Shown in pieces: positions 1-11,692 of a stretch of 64,000 nt of DNA. Source of the stretch: Saussurea involucrata (lineage: Eukaryota; Streptophyta; Magnoliopsida; Asterales; Asteraceae); the NCBI GenBank assembly GCA_033807775.1, contig CM066314.1, positions 98,310,929 through 98,374,928 on the forward strand, written 5' to 3'. Position 1 is the first letter of the stretch; each line of letters begins with the position of its first letter. The notes under the pieces were generated by a model. It did no database searches. It was not told the DNA's origin and was given only the letters and a program-made list of their open reading frames with translations. A program made the translations under genes and the position numbers.

Positions 1-1761
1 GATGTTTCACCTCAACAAGTATCAGAACAAGGGGACAGTTCAGAATTACAAGCAATCATTGATGAGAATGATACAAACAACAATTTTTCAGAAATTGATG
101 TGCTTCCTAGTTCAAACAAATGGACTAAAGACCATCCTATTCATCAAGTGATAGGAGATCCATCAGTAGGAGTTTATACCAGATCAACAACAGCAAATGA
201 AGCAATGTTTGCAGGATTTTTAATTGTGATTGAACCTAAGAAAGCCAATGAAGCCCTAGAGGATCCATATTGGATTTTAGCAATGCAAGATGAATTGCTA
301 CAGTTTGAAAGAAATAAAGTTTGGAGACTAGTTCCAAAACCTGAAGGAAAATCTGTTATTGGAACTAAATGAGTATTCAGAAACAAGAAAGATGAGTCAG
401 GTGTTGTAGTCAGAAACAAGGCAAGATTGGTTGCAAAAGGATATTCTCAACAAGAAGGAATAGACTATGATGAGACATTTGCACCTGTGGCAAGAATAGA
501 AGCAATCAGAATATTCTTGGCCTATGCTGCACATAAAAACTTCAAAGTATATCAAATGGATGTCAAATCAACATTTCTGAATGGAATACTTAATGAAGAG
601 GTCTATGTCTATCAACCAGAAGGTTTTATTGATCCTGAATTTCCAGATCATGTTTATGTTTTAGATAAGGCATTATATGGTCTAAAACAAGCACCAAGAG
701 CCTGGTATGACACTCTTACTCAACACTTATTAAAATCTGGTTTCAAGAAAGGTAAGATTGACACTACTTTGTTCTTAAAGAAAAAGGTTGATGATTTAAT
801 TCTGATTCAAATATATATAGATGACATAATATTTGGTTCTACAAGTGCAGAGTTATGTACTGAATTCTCATAAGTCATGGAATCAGAATTTGAAATGAGC
901 ATGATGGGAGAATTGAACTTTTTCCTTGGTCTTCAATTAAAACAATTACTAACTGGTATTTTTATAAATCAAGGAAAATATGTTAAAGATATTTTAAAGA
1001 AGTTTAAGATGTCTGATTGTGCTTCTATGAGAACACCAATGGCAACAAATATCAAGTTAGATGTTGATCTCAATGGAGTTCTAGCAGATAACAAGATTTA
1101 TAGAGGCATGATAGGACCTCTTCTTTACCTAACTGCTAGTAGACCTGATATTATGTTTGCTACTTGTTTTTGTGCTAGATTTCAATCAAATCCAAAAGAA
1201 TCTCATTTGCTAGCTGTTAAGAGGATCTTAAGGTATCTGAAAGGTTCACCAGATTTGGGCCTTTGGTATCCAAAAGAGACTGATTTCAAATTAACTGGTT
1301 TTACTGATGCTGATCATGTAGGAAGCAGGTTGGACAGGAAAAGTACATTTGGTGCTTGTCACTTTTTGGGAGATAAGATTGTGAGTTGGGCTTCAAAGAA
1401 GGAAAACTGTGTATCCACATCCACTGCTGAAGCAGAGTATGTTGATGTTGCTGCCTGCTGCTCTCAAACTTTGTGGATGAGAACACAACTCATGGACTAT
1501 GGATATCAACTCAACAAAATTCCCATATATTGTGATTCAAAAAGTGGCATTGCAATAACTCAGAATCCTGTTCAGCACTCAGAGACCAAGCATATTGATG
1601 TAAGATATCATTTTATTAAGGACTATGTAGAAAAGAGAACAATTGAAATGCACTTTGTGCATACAAAGTATAAATTGGCATACTTGTTCACAAAGCCTCT
1701 TGATCACAAAAGGTTCACCTTTCTCATATGTAAAAAAGGAATGCTTAATTTGACTAATTGA
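1..1761 (+). pseudogene. pol: Element A pol, 3' part (integrase tail, reverse transcriptase, RNase H), broken
   Basis: One reading frame runs from base 1 to the stop at 1759-1761. It encodes the copia RT start (GTK-VFRNK, YDETFAPVAR), the fingers/palm, a YIDD catalytic box at 814-825 (YVDD in most relatives) and RNase H up to LFTKPL. It is interrupted by TGA at 370-372, replacing the usual Trp of GTKW, and TAA at 871-873 just after the catalytic box. RNase H has its first Asp (TDADH), the Glu (STAEAEY) and the CDS Asp. The final catalytic Asp of the usual ADLFTK motif is Tyr (AYLFTK). This is a dead copy. Identification as copia RT/RNase H is secure. Confidence 0.93.
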
Positions 1762-2760
1762 ACATATTTTTTAGTTTTCAGAAATGAAATTTTTTCTAAG
1801 TGAGATTTTCTGAGTAGTGTTCCCAGAACTCTGACTCTCTTAATCAGAATTCTGACTCTTGAGTTCAGAACTTCTGACTCAATACTTCAGAAATCTAACT
1901 TCAAATTCTTTAATTCTGAATAGATTAATCAGAACTTCTGACTACCTTTCGGAACACATTTCTGAAAATTACAAATATTTCAATATGTTGTTAAGATTTT
2001 TTTCTGTTTTATTTTTATATTCCTTATAATATGTGTTTGAGTATATGCAAAAGTCAAGGGGGAGCATTGAAATCATCTAGATATCGTTCTGAGGTGCTTA
2101 TAAGGTTTGTATATTCTTTTCTCATCACTAATCATTCTAAAGGGAACAAGCTTTCAATGATAAATCTTTTTCACTTGTTCAAAACTACTTCTGAATGTTT
2201 CAAAAGTTTTGAAATTCAGATGTTAGATTTTAAATGATTTTTCAGAAATCACAAATCATCATTAAAAGAACAGAATATTGATGATAAAATAATTTTCTAT
2301 CTATTCAAACTACTTCTGGATGATTAAACTTTTTTTTATATTAATCAGAAGTTGATTTTAAATGAATTTTGGTTCTAAGGGAATTTCTTCTGAACTGTGT
2401 ACTCAGAACTTCTGAGTCTTCTTACTCAGAACTTCTGAATATGCTTTCTCAGAACTATGAGTGTGTTATTCAGAACTTTTAACTTGTGTTAATTTCTATT
2501 CAATAACACGTGTCAGCTTCTTATTCAATTGAACTTACCACGTGTCATTTAATATCTTTTGTGGTATTTCAAAGTGTTTGACTCCGTTATAACATTGACA
2601 AAAGCAACGTTTTTACGTTAAACCCTTCGGCTTCGCGGATTTTAAATAGTTCTTAAAATCCCTCTTTCAAAATTATTTGAATTCCAAGAGCGAAAACGTG
2701 AGACACACACAAATCCAGAGTTCTTTGTTCTTGTTTTCTTTCAATCTTCGATTTTAAATC
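1762..2760 (+). promoter_or_regulatory. Element A spacer with internal promoter-like region before the post-pol gene
   Basis: This 1-kb AT-rich non-coding stretch separates pol from the post-pol gene. It holds a polypurine-like tract (2055-2064), exact copies of the family word TCAGA-N3-TCTGA at 1865, 1929, 2403 and 2426, and two G-boxes (CACGTG at 2507-2512 and 2539-2544). A TATA-like TTTTAAATA lies at 2640-2648, about 115 bp before the ATG at 2761. The G-box plus TATA order is what a plant RNA polymerase II promoter would show, so the downstream gene may have its own transcript. Transcription itself is inference. Confidence 0.55.
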
Positions 2761-5700
2761 ATGTCGGGTTCGAGAAGAAGTAAACCTATTTCCTTACACT
2801 CTGAAAAATCATTGATGGAATCCTCGTCCGATTCAGAGAATAATGAAGTACAGAGACCTGAAAATAAAACTGTAGAAGAAGGGGCAACAGGAGAAAACAT
2901 TGTACTAGAAAATGTTGAAAAAGAAGCACGGAATGAAAACATGGATGAATCAGAGGGAGACGCAGATGGGGGAAATGAGAATATTCAACACGAACAGAGT
3001 GCAGTTAGGTCAGTCATGTCTGGAAGATCTAATACTGCTGAGAGGATTGTTCCTGAGAGTGAATATTTGCAGTTGATTGAAAACAACTGTGTGTTAATAC
3101 TTGATGAAACTAGGTTCAAGAAAGAACATAGGATAATCATAGAGTTACTGAAATACCATCCTTTTAAGAAATGGTTTACAATGAAGAAATCGGTTCCTGT
3201 TCAGTATATTCAACAGTGGTGGAAGCATTTGGAGTTACAAGGTAACAATTTTGTATCTGAAATAGGGGGAGTCACTGTAACTCTGAATATACAGTTTATG
3301 AGAACAATGTTGAGGCTACCAGAAAAGGATGATTTAGAGGGAAGATTAGACTTTGAAGATTCTTGATTAACAGAGGAATTATTGGCTGAAATTAGAAGAT
3401 TATGGTATAATGAAGAGTTGAAAACTCTAAGCTTGTTCAGAAGGAACAAATTGCCTCCAATTTGGGCATGTTTTTTCAATATAATCAACAAATGTCTTTC
3501 TGGGAAGAATAGCTCTCTAGATCAAGGTTCAAAGCAGATTTTGCAGATCTTTCATGGATTAGTGAAGAATAGGCATTATGACTACGCTTCTATTCTATGG
3601 GAAGATATGAAGAACACTTTTGAGAGAAATCAGAAGGCAAAAGAAAAGAGAACAAGGGATAAGGTACTCACATACATACCATATCAGAGGTATTGGCAGT
3701 TGGTAATTTGGCATGTAATGGATCAAGACAAAAACATTCCAAGAAGATCAAATGAGGAGCATAGACCAATATTCTATATGGGTAAAATGATTTATACTCT
3801 GAAACCTGAAATTTTTTCAAATCACAGACCTCTTCCAAGGTCACTTAGGCAATACATTCCAAGGGAGAGTGAGATATTAAAAGCTTATTGCACCTCAATG
3901 GGACTTGAACAACCTCAAGCCCCTACCCATGAGGAACAACCTGAGATGAGAGGTGAGGGGTCAAATCAAAATAGAGACTGGGAGAATGTTCAAGGGGAGA
4001 ACATTCTGAGAGAATGGAGAGGGAAAATTCAGAGAGATTGGTTAGTATGGGAGTTGAAAACAGATAGAGTGTGGTGAGGATGAGAGATTGTTAACAGAAT
4101 CTCAAACAGAAAGAGAGGTTCTGATCCAGCTGAATTAATCCGGGTAGCCACATCTACTGTTGGTTCACAACTCTTGGTGACTAACATTGAAGAAAACACC
4201 ATGGACCCAGTGGTGGAACTTGAACAACCCATCCCTAGCCACTCAGAAGTATTTCAACATACTACTGTTTTAATTCAAACAGGGGAACCATCCCAAACTC
4301 ATTTGGAGGGAGGTGATAAATCCCAACCTTTTCTTGAATACTTTGAGTCTGGATTACACAGTAATATCCAATTTGGGTCTGAATTTTTTTTCAACACTAG
4401 CACATCACAGGAATTTCGTATTCCTGTATCAACATCCATAGAAACTCCTAATATTGGTTGTCAAGGATTGGATGGAAGTCCTGGAGAAGTGAACATCTTA
4501 AAAGCTTCATTACACAGTGCATCTGTTGTACATGATGTCTTTGTGACATCTACAGGCCATGAGCTCCCTGAGCACATGAAAACTGGACCATCTGTTGGTT
4601 CAGGTTCATAGTTAGAATCCTCTGAATTTGAAAAGATTCAGAAACAAAATCAGGTGTTGGGGGAAAAAGTTGAAAATTTGGAGAATACGGTAGATTCTTT
4701 GAAAAATGAGGTGAAAGATCTCAAACTCTTGTTGGAAGGCAAAGCAAAATCTGTTGAACAAAAGGTGGATGAAATGAAAGTGTACTTGGAATCTCACAAA
4801 AAGGAGATCAAGGATAGTATGTCAGAATTTCAAAAGGAGTTAGTAAGGAATATGAATGATATAAAATCTTCATTGTTACAATCTTTCAGTTCAACATTGG
4901 CTAATGTTTCAAAGCCATTAGACATCATGCCTATATCTGTAGCTGAACCTGAAGCAAAATCAACTCAGAATTTAAAAAGGAAGTTTGATGATAATGATCC
5001 TCATGATCATCAAAAGGGGGAGAAAAGGCAAAAGCATAATTCTGAGGTTGATGAACAAAGCACTGATGAGTTAGAAAATATTGAAAAGTCAGCTGATATT
5101 GACTTAGCAGATTTTGAGATTTCTTATATGCAGTTAGCAGTTGCAGAGGTTCAAAATTCAGAAAATATTCAAGGAGTTGATGAATCAACAGAAGTGGAAA
5201 AATCAACAGAAGTTGAGAAGTTGGTTGAGGTTCAGACTATTAGTTCAGATACTGAGGAAGAAATGGAAATGGAAAAGATGGGAAGTGAAAACTCAAGTAA
5301 AACAGAGGAATTGGTGTTGAATACAGAGATGGAGATTAATTCTGATGAAACTGAAGTTCTTATGGCAGATACTGATCAGAATGATGAGACTAAAAAGATG
5401 GATATTTTTGGATCAGATAAGGTTATATCAGATCAAAATGATGTTATAGAAGAAATGACAGATTCTTCTGAAGAATGGTGTGAAATAACTATGGCAGATA
5501 TCTCTGAAGAAAGATTGATTGAAAGTTCTGAGATTAACACTTGTTTAGAGATAGATCCTTATACCAGAAGGGAACTTCTTAATTCTGAACTTGAAGAGAG
5601 AAGACTGAATGATATTTTGATGAGATTGCATAGTGAGTTGGTCAGAGCTCTTAACATTCAGAATGTTCAAAGAGTTATCAGATTGGTGAGGCCAATTGAC

Positions 5701-7537
5701 TTGTTAGGAGAAGAAGATCACTCTGTAAGATACACAAAACAGTTTGTAAAAGACATTGGAGAATATTTCTTTGAAGATGTATCAGAAGAAGATCTTGTGA
5801 AAGTTGAAGACTTCTTTATACCTTTCTACACTTACAGAAGACCAATTGTGATTCCCAGAATTGGTTTACCCATTCTTGAAGAACCTTTATGTGACTTTAT
5901 TGTTGAAAGAGAAGATACACCATTGGCAAGAAACTTGTATGTTAGTATTTTCCCCGAAGACAATTATGAATCTGTCTACTGCAAAGATGATGAGTTTGTT
6001 GTCATTGAAAATTTTATTGATGGATTATTGGATGAGAGGATTTAGATGACATATGTGGAAGCTTCAAACAGGTTAACAAAGACTGATGAAAAGCTACATG
6101 TTCAGAAAAGAATTGTGAAGGTGTTAGACTTTCTAAGTGAAGAATTTGATAGTTTGAGATATGTTAATCTGAATGTATTGAAAGAAGGAAACTTAAAGGT
6201 GAACATGACAAGTTTTGATTTTCACAGATTGTTCTTGGAAGATCAAATTTTCTTGGTGAAATTCTTTGTTGGTACTGAAGATGCTTGGATAGAACTTGAA
6301 TGCAGAAGAGTTCTGGGAATATATGTCAGAAATCTGTATTTGTATGATTTTCAGTTGGCAATTGAGTCAAGGAAAGAGAAATGTAACTTGACAAGTCCAA
6401 TCAAAACTCTTGAAGTAATAAGCAACTTTGATGGATTTGTGAGTGAAGAAGTTGGAAATGAAAGATTCATTTATTCAGAATTCAACCAAGTCATTCTATT
6501 CAGATTGAATGATCTAGTAAAGTATAGTGATTCTACTCTGAAGAAGACAGTAATGAAGATGCAAGCTTATGTTGAGAATGTCAGAGTGTCTGTGAAAGAA
6601 AAATGTATCAGATGTGTCACTAAAAGACTTGAACTCAGAAACAAAATCAGAAATTGCAATGAATGGTTACTTCCAGAAGTAAATCCAAAGAAGTTGTTAC
6701 ACAGAGATTTTGTTTGTCCTGCTGAGTATGAGGTAAATGGAGGTTACTCAGAAGAAGTGGAAGAAGATATTCAAGATGTGACTTCACAAGATGTTCAAAT
6801 GAAAGATGTTGATCAACCAGAAAAGTCTGAGGCTTATGAAGAAGAAATACCTGTTGATGTTAATGGTTACTTTCTGGAGTATGCTCTTCCTTATTTCTTT
6901 CAACCAAGAGAAGTAAACTTTCTAAGTGTTTATCATGACAGAATAGAGATACATCAATGTCTTCGTGGTGAAATGTCAAAGCGCTTAGGAAAACAAAAAA
7001 TAATCAGTATATTCAGATTTCTTAATCACAGGGATTAGAGAATTGAAAGAGAAGAAGTTCATGAAACATGAATATTACTCATTTGAAGTCTTAAGAGAAG
7101 ATGGAAAAGTTTACTACTTTACTGCAGCAGATTTTGAAAAAATCTCAGTAACAGATTTGTACAAATTGTATAGTCTTTTGTCAAATAAAGACTGCAGTAA
7201 ACTGAAAAAGGAGAGAGGAGCATTGGTTGCAGTGAGAGAGGCTATGTTTTATATTCTTAGATGGCATTCATATACAGATTTTCAAATTGCACTGTATTTA
7301 CAAAGGCCATGTGTATATCTCTCAAAGCCAAATAATGAGCATGAAAATCTGAATCTTCTGAAAAGTGGAAATGTTACAAGATATCCAGAGTTGGGAGTCT
7401 TCTTAAGAAATGACAGAAATGAAAAGATTTTCTTCAGACCAGAAGAAGTGGCAAAATATTGTTCAGGAACTTTAAGGTTCATCAAACACAGTCTGGAGAA
7501 AAAGTTACAAAAGGGAAAACAAGTTGAAGAGATTTAA
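2761..7537 (+). pseudogene. Element A post-pol gene (env-like position), about 1,590 codons, multiply broken
   Basis: One frame runs from ATG 2761 to 7038, interrupted by stops at 3364, 4075, 4081, 4609, 6043 and 7036. A frame change near 7039 leads into 7043-7537. Parts in order: Ser/Glu-rich N-terminus; a globular domain (about 3060-4000) with the landmark NKLPPIWACFFNIINKCL and a following DQ; a Gln/Glu/Ser linker; a heptad coiled coil (about 4612-4900); a basic KRK...KRQK patch (4975-5035) like a bipartite nuclear signal; a very acidic stretch to about 5560; and a C-terminal domain with LREDGKVYYFTAADFEKI. The homologous genes in B and C share this order. I see no signal peptide or transmembrane segment. 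Function is unknown; 'envelope-like' describes position only. Confidence 0.8.
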
Positions 7538-7660
7538 GAGATCATAGAAAAGATTAACAGAAGCCTTACTCTGAGAAATGTACTGGTTTTGAAGATTGTT
7601 CCGGCACTAAAAGAATATGATGATGAGAAGTACAGGACTATTTGACAAAAAGGGGGAGAT
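7538..7660 (+). other. Element A 3' untranslated stretch and polypurine tract
   Basis: The short non-coding end of the post-pol region finishes with the purine run AAAAAGGGGGAGAT (7647-7660), directly before the TGTTAG start of the LTR. This is the expected position of the plus-strand primer used in reverse transcription. It is copied in every array unit. In unit 4 the tract is damaged (AAAAAGTGGAGAT), which is also where that unit loses its one base. Confidence 0.8.
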
Positions 7661-8269
7661 TGTTAGATCTGAAGTTTTGGCAAAAGTTACAAGTGTTGGA
7701 TCTGAATAGAAGACCCAAAGTTCTGAGTTAGAAGACTCAGAAGTTCTGATCTGAGAAGTCTCGAAAAGATTACAAGTATGAAAGTCTGAACTGAAGGGTC
7801 AGAGTTCTGAGTAGGAGACTCAGAACTTCTGAGAATGATGAAGAAAATATCACAAGTGCTTGAAGGAAGTTCTGAAGTGCTTAATCAGAAGAATGTTTAG
7901 AAGTTCTGAATATGTTATTCATAACTTATGTCTTGGATACTTTCAGTTATATTCTGTTACTAATTAGGACACGTGTAATTGTTCTATTAGTCTTTGATGT
8001 ATATGTACTGTATCTAATCTTTCGCATAACTTTCCCGCATATCTTTGTATTCAGCTTTTGTAATCTTTGAGAGATTCTCTCTCTAGATCTGTAATCTGTT
8101 CTTAATTGAATACAAGTGCGTTGATCCAAATCTCTATCATTTACTGTTTGATTGTTCATATTTGATTGTAAGATTGAATCCTGGTTTCTACAGGTTTAGA
8201 CCCTCAATCCCACGATTTTCTCCTCAAAATCGGAGAGGTGGGTTCTGTTAGGAGACTTAGTCTCTAACA
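7661..8269 (+). repeat. Element A 3' LTR (609 bp)
   Basis: It begins TGTTAG right after the polypurine tract and ends CTAACA, a perfect 6-bp terminal inverted repeat of the TG...CA type. The first 240 bp are packed with AGTTCTGA/TCAGAACT words, including exact 13-mers at 7737 and 7820. A G-box-like ACACGTGT lies near 7969. The same sequence recurs at 10609-11217, 13557-14165, 16504-17112 and 19452-20060, and truncated at 35723-35944, as part of the tandem units rather than as separate insertions. The 5' LTR is outside the window, so age cannot be estimated. Confidence 0.88.
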
Positions 8270-8744
8270 AATTGATATTCAGATTAAAACACGTTTTTAA
8301 TTTTAATGTTTTAAAATTCGAAAACCGAGATAATCTTTATTTAATCAGTAGATAATTACTGATAATACTCTCTCTCAAAAATGCAGTAAAAAGTACTCGG
8401 GAGCTCGGGGCGAGGCTCCATCTGCTCCGATGCGGCGTGCAAAGTGCGCCTCCACGCGCCCCTTCGCGGATACCGCACCCCCGGCCCCGACCACGACCAC
8501 GCACGTGCGCGTGTGCGTTGCACTTTCATGAAACCCCCACCATAAGTTCAGTAATTCATTCAAGGCTTACTCAAATGAAGAGCCTTATAAAGTCACTTTG
8601 GTTTCCCATTTTCATCTATGTGGGATGCAGTTCATCTACCGTTTGATCTTATAATCAGGTTGGGTTTACATTCTGTAATCGTTTTTTGCTTTCGTTCACT
8701 AGAGTGAACAATCTATATCTACTTCTTTATTTAACGATTCTATC
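8270..8744 (+). promoter_or_regulatory. GC-rich promoter-like segment at the end of each array unit
   Basis: This 475-bp stretch follows the LTR. It has an AT-rich start, a CpG-dense core (about 8398-8520) with alternating CG-rich runs around a GCACGTGCG motif, then a TATA-like CCTTATAAAG about 165 bp before the junction with the next unit's gene part. Copies lie at 11218-11692, 14166-14640, 17113-17587 and 20061-20535. The composition is unlike element A, so it is either flanking DNA at A's original insertion site or part of another copia LTR; the TATA and downstream text look LTR-like to me. An 82-codon frame (8745-8993, GTG at the junction) begins immediately after it. I see no real gene inside it. 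Confidence 0.5.
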
Positions 8745-10485
8745 GTGAAAGTTGAAGACTTCTTTATACCTTTCTACACTTACAAAAGACCAATTGTGAT
8801 TCCCAGAATTGATTTACCCATTCTTGAAGAACCTTTATGTGACTTTATTGTTGAAAGAGAAGATACACCATTGGCAAGAAACTTGTATGTTACTATTTTC
8901 CCTGAAGACAATTATGAATCTGTCTACTGCAAAGATGATGAGTTTGTTGTCATTGAAAATTTTATTGATGGATTATTGGATGAGAGGATTTAGATGACAT
9001 ATGTGGAAGCTTCAAACAGGTTAACAAAGACTGATGAAAAGCTACATGTTCAGAAAAGAATTGTAAAGGTGTTAGACTTTCTAAGTGAAGAATTTGATAG
9101 TTTGAGATATGTTAATCTGAATGTATTGAAAGAAGGAAACTTAAAGGTGAACATGACATGTTTTGATTTTCACAGATTGTTCTTGGAAGATCAAATTTTC
9201 TTGGTGAAAGTCTTTGTTGGTACTGAAGATGCTTGGATAGAACTTGAATGCAGAAGAGTTCTGGGAATATATGTCAGAAATCTGTATTTGTGTGATTTTC
9301 AGTTGGCAATTGAGTCAAGGAAAGAGAAATGTAACTTGACAAGTCCAATCAAAACTCTTGAAGTAATAAGCAACTTTGATGGATTTGTGAGTGAAGAAGT
9401 TGGAAATGAAAGATTCATTTATTCAGAATTCAACCAAGTCATTCTATTCAGATTGAATGATCTAGTAAAGTATAGTGATTCTACTCTGAAGAAGACAGTA
9501 ATGAAGATGCAAGCTTATGTTGAGAATGTCAGAGTGTCTGTGAAAGAAAAATGTATCAGATGTGTCACTAAAAGACTTGAACTCAGAAACAAAATCAGAA
9601 ATTGCAATGAATGGTTACTTCCAGAAGTAAATCCAAAGAAGTTGTTACACAGAGATTTTGTTTTTCCTGCTGAGTATGAGGTAAATGGAGGTTACTCAGA
9701 AGAAGTGGAAGAAGATATTCAAGATGTGACTTCACAAGATGTTCAAATGAAAGATGCTGATCAACCAGAAAAGTCTGAGGCTTATGAAGAAGAAATACCT
9801 GTTGATGTTAATGGTTACTTTCTGGAGTATGCTCTTCCTTATTTCTTTCAACCAAGAGAAGTAAACTTTCTAAGTGTTTATCATGACAGAACAGAGATAC
9901 ATCAATGTCTTCGTGGTGAAATGTCAAAGCGCTTAGGAAAACAAAAAATAATCAGTATATTCAGATTTCTTAATCACAGGGATTAGAGAATTGAAAGAGA
10001 AGAAGTTCATGAAACATGAATATTACTCATTTGAAGTCTTAAGAGAAGATGGAAAAGTCTACTACTTTACTGAAGCAGATTTTGAAAAAATCTCAGTAAC
10101 AGATTTGTACAAATTGTATAGTCCTTTGTCAAATAAAGACTGCAGTAAACTGAAAAAGGAGAGAGGAGCATTGGTTGTAGTGAGAGAGGCTATGTTTTAT
10201 ATTCTTAGATGGCATTCATATACAAATTTTCAAATTGCACTGTATTTACAAAGGCCATGTGTATATCTCTCAAAGCCAAATAATGAGCATGAAAATCTGA
10301 ATCTTCTGAAAAGTGGAAATGTTACAAGATATCCAGAGTTGGGAGTCTTCTTAAGAAATGACAGAAATGAAAAGATTTTCTTCAGACCAGAAGAAGTGGC
10401 AAAGTATTGTTCAGGAACTTTAAGGTTCATCAAACACAGTCTGGAGAAAAAGTTACAAAAGGGAAAACAAGTTGAAGAGATTTAA
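8745..10485 (+). pseudogene. Post-pol gene fragment in unit 2
   Basis: This is a truncated copy of the C-terminal third of the element A post-pol gene. Three open stretches lie end to end: 8745-8993, 8994-9986 and 9991-10485. They are separated by TAG stops at 8991 and 9984 that are inherited from the founder, plus the inherited frame change after the second stop. The last stretch carries the C-terminal domain landmark LREDGKVYYFTEADFEKI. No intact protein can be made without suppression. The 330-codon middle stretch starts with ATG and is open, but that ATG sits exactly at the stop codon (TAGATG), so I treat it as decay, not a new gene. Confidence 0.8.
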
Positions 10486-11692
10486 GAGATCATAGAAAAG
10501 ATTAACAGAAGCCTTACTCTGAGAAATGTACTGGTTTTGAAGATTGTTCCAGCACTAAAAGAATATGATGATGAGAAGTACAGGACTATTTGACAAAAAG
10601 GGGGAGATTGTTAGATCTAAAGTTTTGTCAAAAGTTACAAGTATTGGATCTGAATAGAAGACCCAGAGTTCTGAGTTAGAAGACTCAGAAGTTCTGATCT
10701 GAGAAGTCTCGAAAAGATTACAAGTATGAAAGTCTGAACTGAAGGGTCAGAGTTCTGAGTAGGAGACTCAGAACTTCTGAGAATGATGAAGAAAATATCA
10801 CAAGTGCTTGAAGGAAGTTCTGAAGTGCTTAATCAGAAGAATGTTTAGAAGTTCTGAATATGTTATTCAGAACTTATGTCTTGGATACTTTCAGTTATAT
10901 TCTGTTACTAATTAGGACACGTGTAATTGTTCTATTTGTCTTTGATGTATATGTACTGTATCTAATCTTTCGCATAACTTTCCCGCATATCTTTGTATTC
11001 AACTTTTGTATTCTTTGAGAGATTCTCTCTCTAGATCTGTAATCTGTTCTTAATTGAATACAAGTGCGTTGATCCAAATCTCTATCATTTACTGTTTGAT
11101 TGTTCATATTTGATTGTAAGATTGAATCCTGGTTTCTACAGGTTTAGACCCTCAATCCCACGATTTTCTCCTCAAAATCGGAGAGGTGGGTTCTGTTAGG
11201 AGACTTAGTCTCTAACAGATTGATATTCAGATTAAAACACGTTTTTAATTTTAATGTTTTAAAATTCGAAAACCGAGATAATCTTTATTTAATCAGTAGA
11301 TAATTACTGATAATACTCTCTCTAAAAAACGCAGTAAAAAGTACTCGGGAGCTCGGGGCGAGGCTCCATCTGCTCCGATGCGGCGTGCAAAGTGCGCCTC
11401 CACGCGCCCCTTCGCGGATACCGCACCCCCGGCCCCGGCCACGACCACGCGCGTGCGCGTGTGCGTTGCATTTTCATGAAACCCCCACCATAAGTTCAGT
11501 AATTCATTCAAGTCTTACTCAAATGAAGAGCCTTATAAAGTCACTTTGGTTTCCCATTTTCATCTATGTGGGATGCAGTTCATCTACCGTTTGATCTTAT
11601 AATCAGGTTGGGTTTACATTCTGTAATCGTTTTTTGCTTTCGTTCACTAGAGTGAACAATCTATTTCTACTTCTTTCTTTAACGATTCTATC
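8745..11692 (+). repeat. Array unit 2
   Basis: Post-pol fragment 8745-10485, LTR 10609-11217, GC-rich segment 11218-11692. The left junction reads ATCGTGAAAG, whereas later units read ATCGCGAAAG. Private changes include NMTCFDF, YLCDFQ, KDADQ, SPLSNKD and HSYTNFQ in the decoded gene part. Confidence 0.9.

Larger units (their letters stand above)
1..8269 (+). mobile_element. Element A: Sirevirus-like Ty1/copia retrotransposon, 5' part outside window
   Basis: Order seen: end of integrase region, reverse transcriptase and RNase H (to 1761), spacer with a promoter-like region (1762-2760), long post-pol gene (2761-7537), polypurine tract (7647-7660) and 3' LTR (7661-8269). A copia pol followed by a long extra gene is the Sirevirus arrangement; SIRE1 of soybean is the known example. 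The 5' LTR, gag, protease and most of integrase lie left of the window, so no target duplication can be checked. Both genes carry several in-frame stops, so this copy is dead. Its 3' end from 5797 was later amplified into the tandem array. Confidence 0.85.
5797..8744 (+). repeat. Array unit 1 (founder position, continuous with element A)
   Basis: The left edge is continuous with the rest of A's post-pol gene, so this is the founder or its position. Gene part 5797-7537, LTR 7661-8269, GC-rich segment 8270-8744. Private coding differences from the other units include VKFFVG (others VKVFVG), DRIEIH (others DRTEIH) and YFTAADF (others YFTEADF). Its LTR start (GGCAAAAG, GTGTTGG, CCCAAAG) matches unit 6, not units 2-5. 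Confidence 0.9.

Noticed and set aside
6046..7038. 330-codon frame starting ATG in each unit as a separate intact gene
   Set aside because: The ATG directly follows an in-frame TAG within a longer homologous frame, so it is the middle of a broken gene.
8437..8646. Arg/Pro-rich 69-codon frame in the GC-rich segment, repeated in most units, and its opposite-strand partner
   Set aside because: Composition-driven frame in a CpG-rich promoter-like segment; start and end vary among copies and it has no domain.
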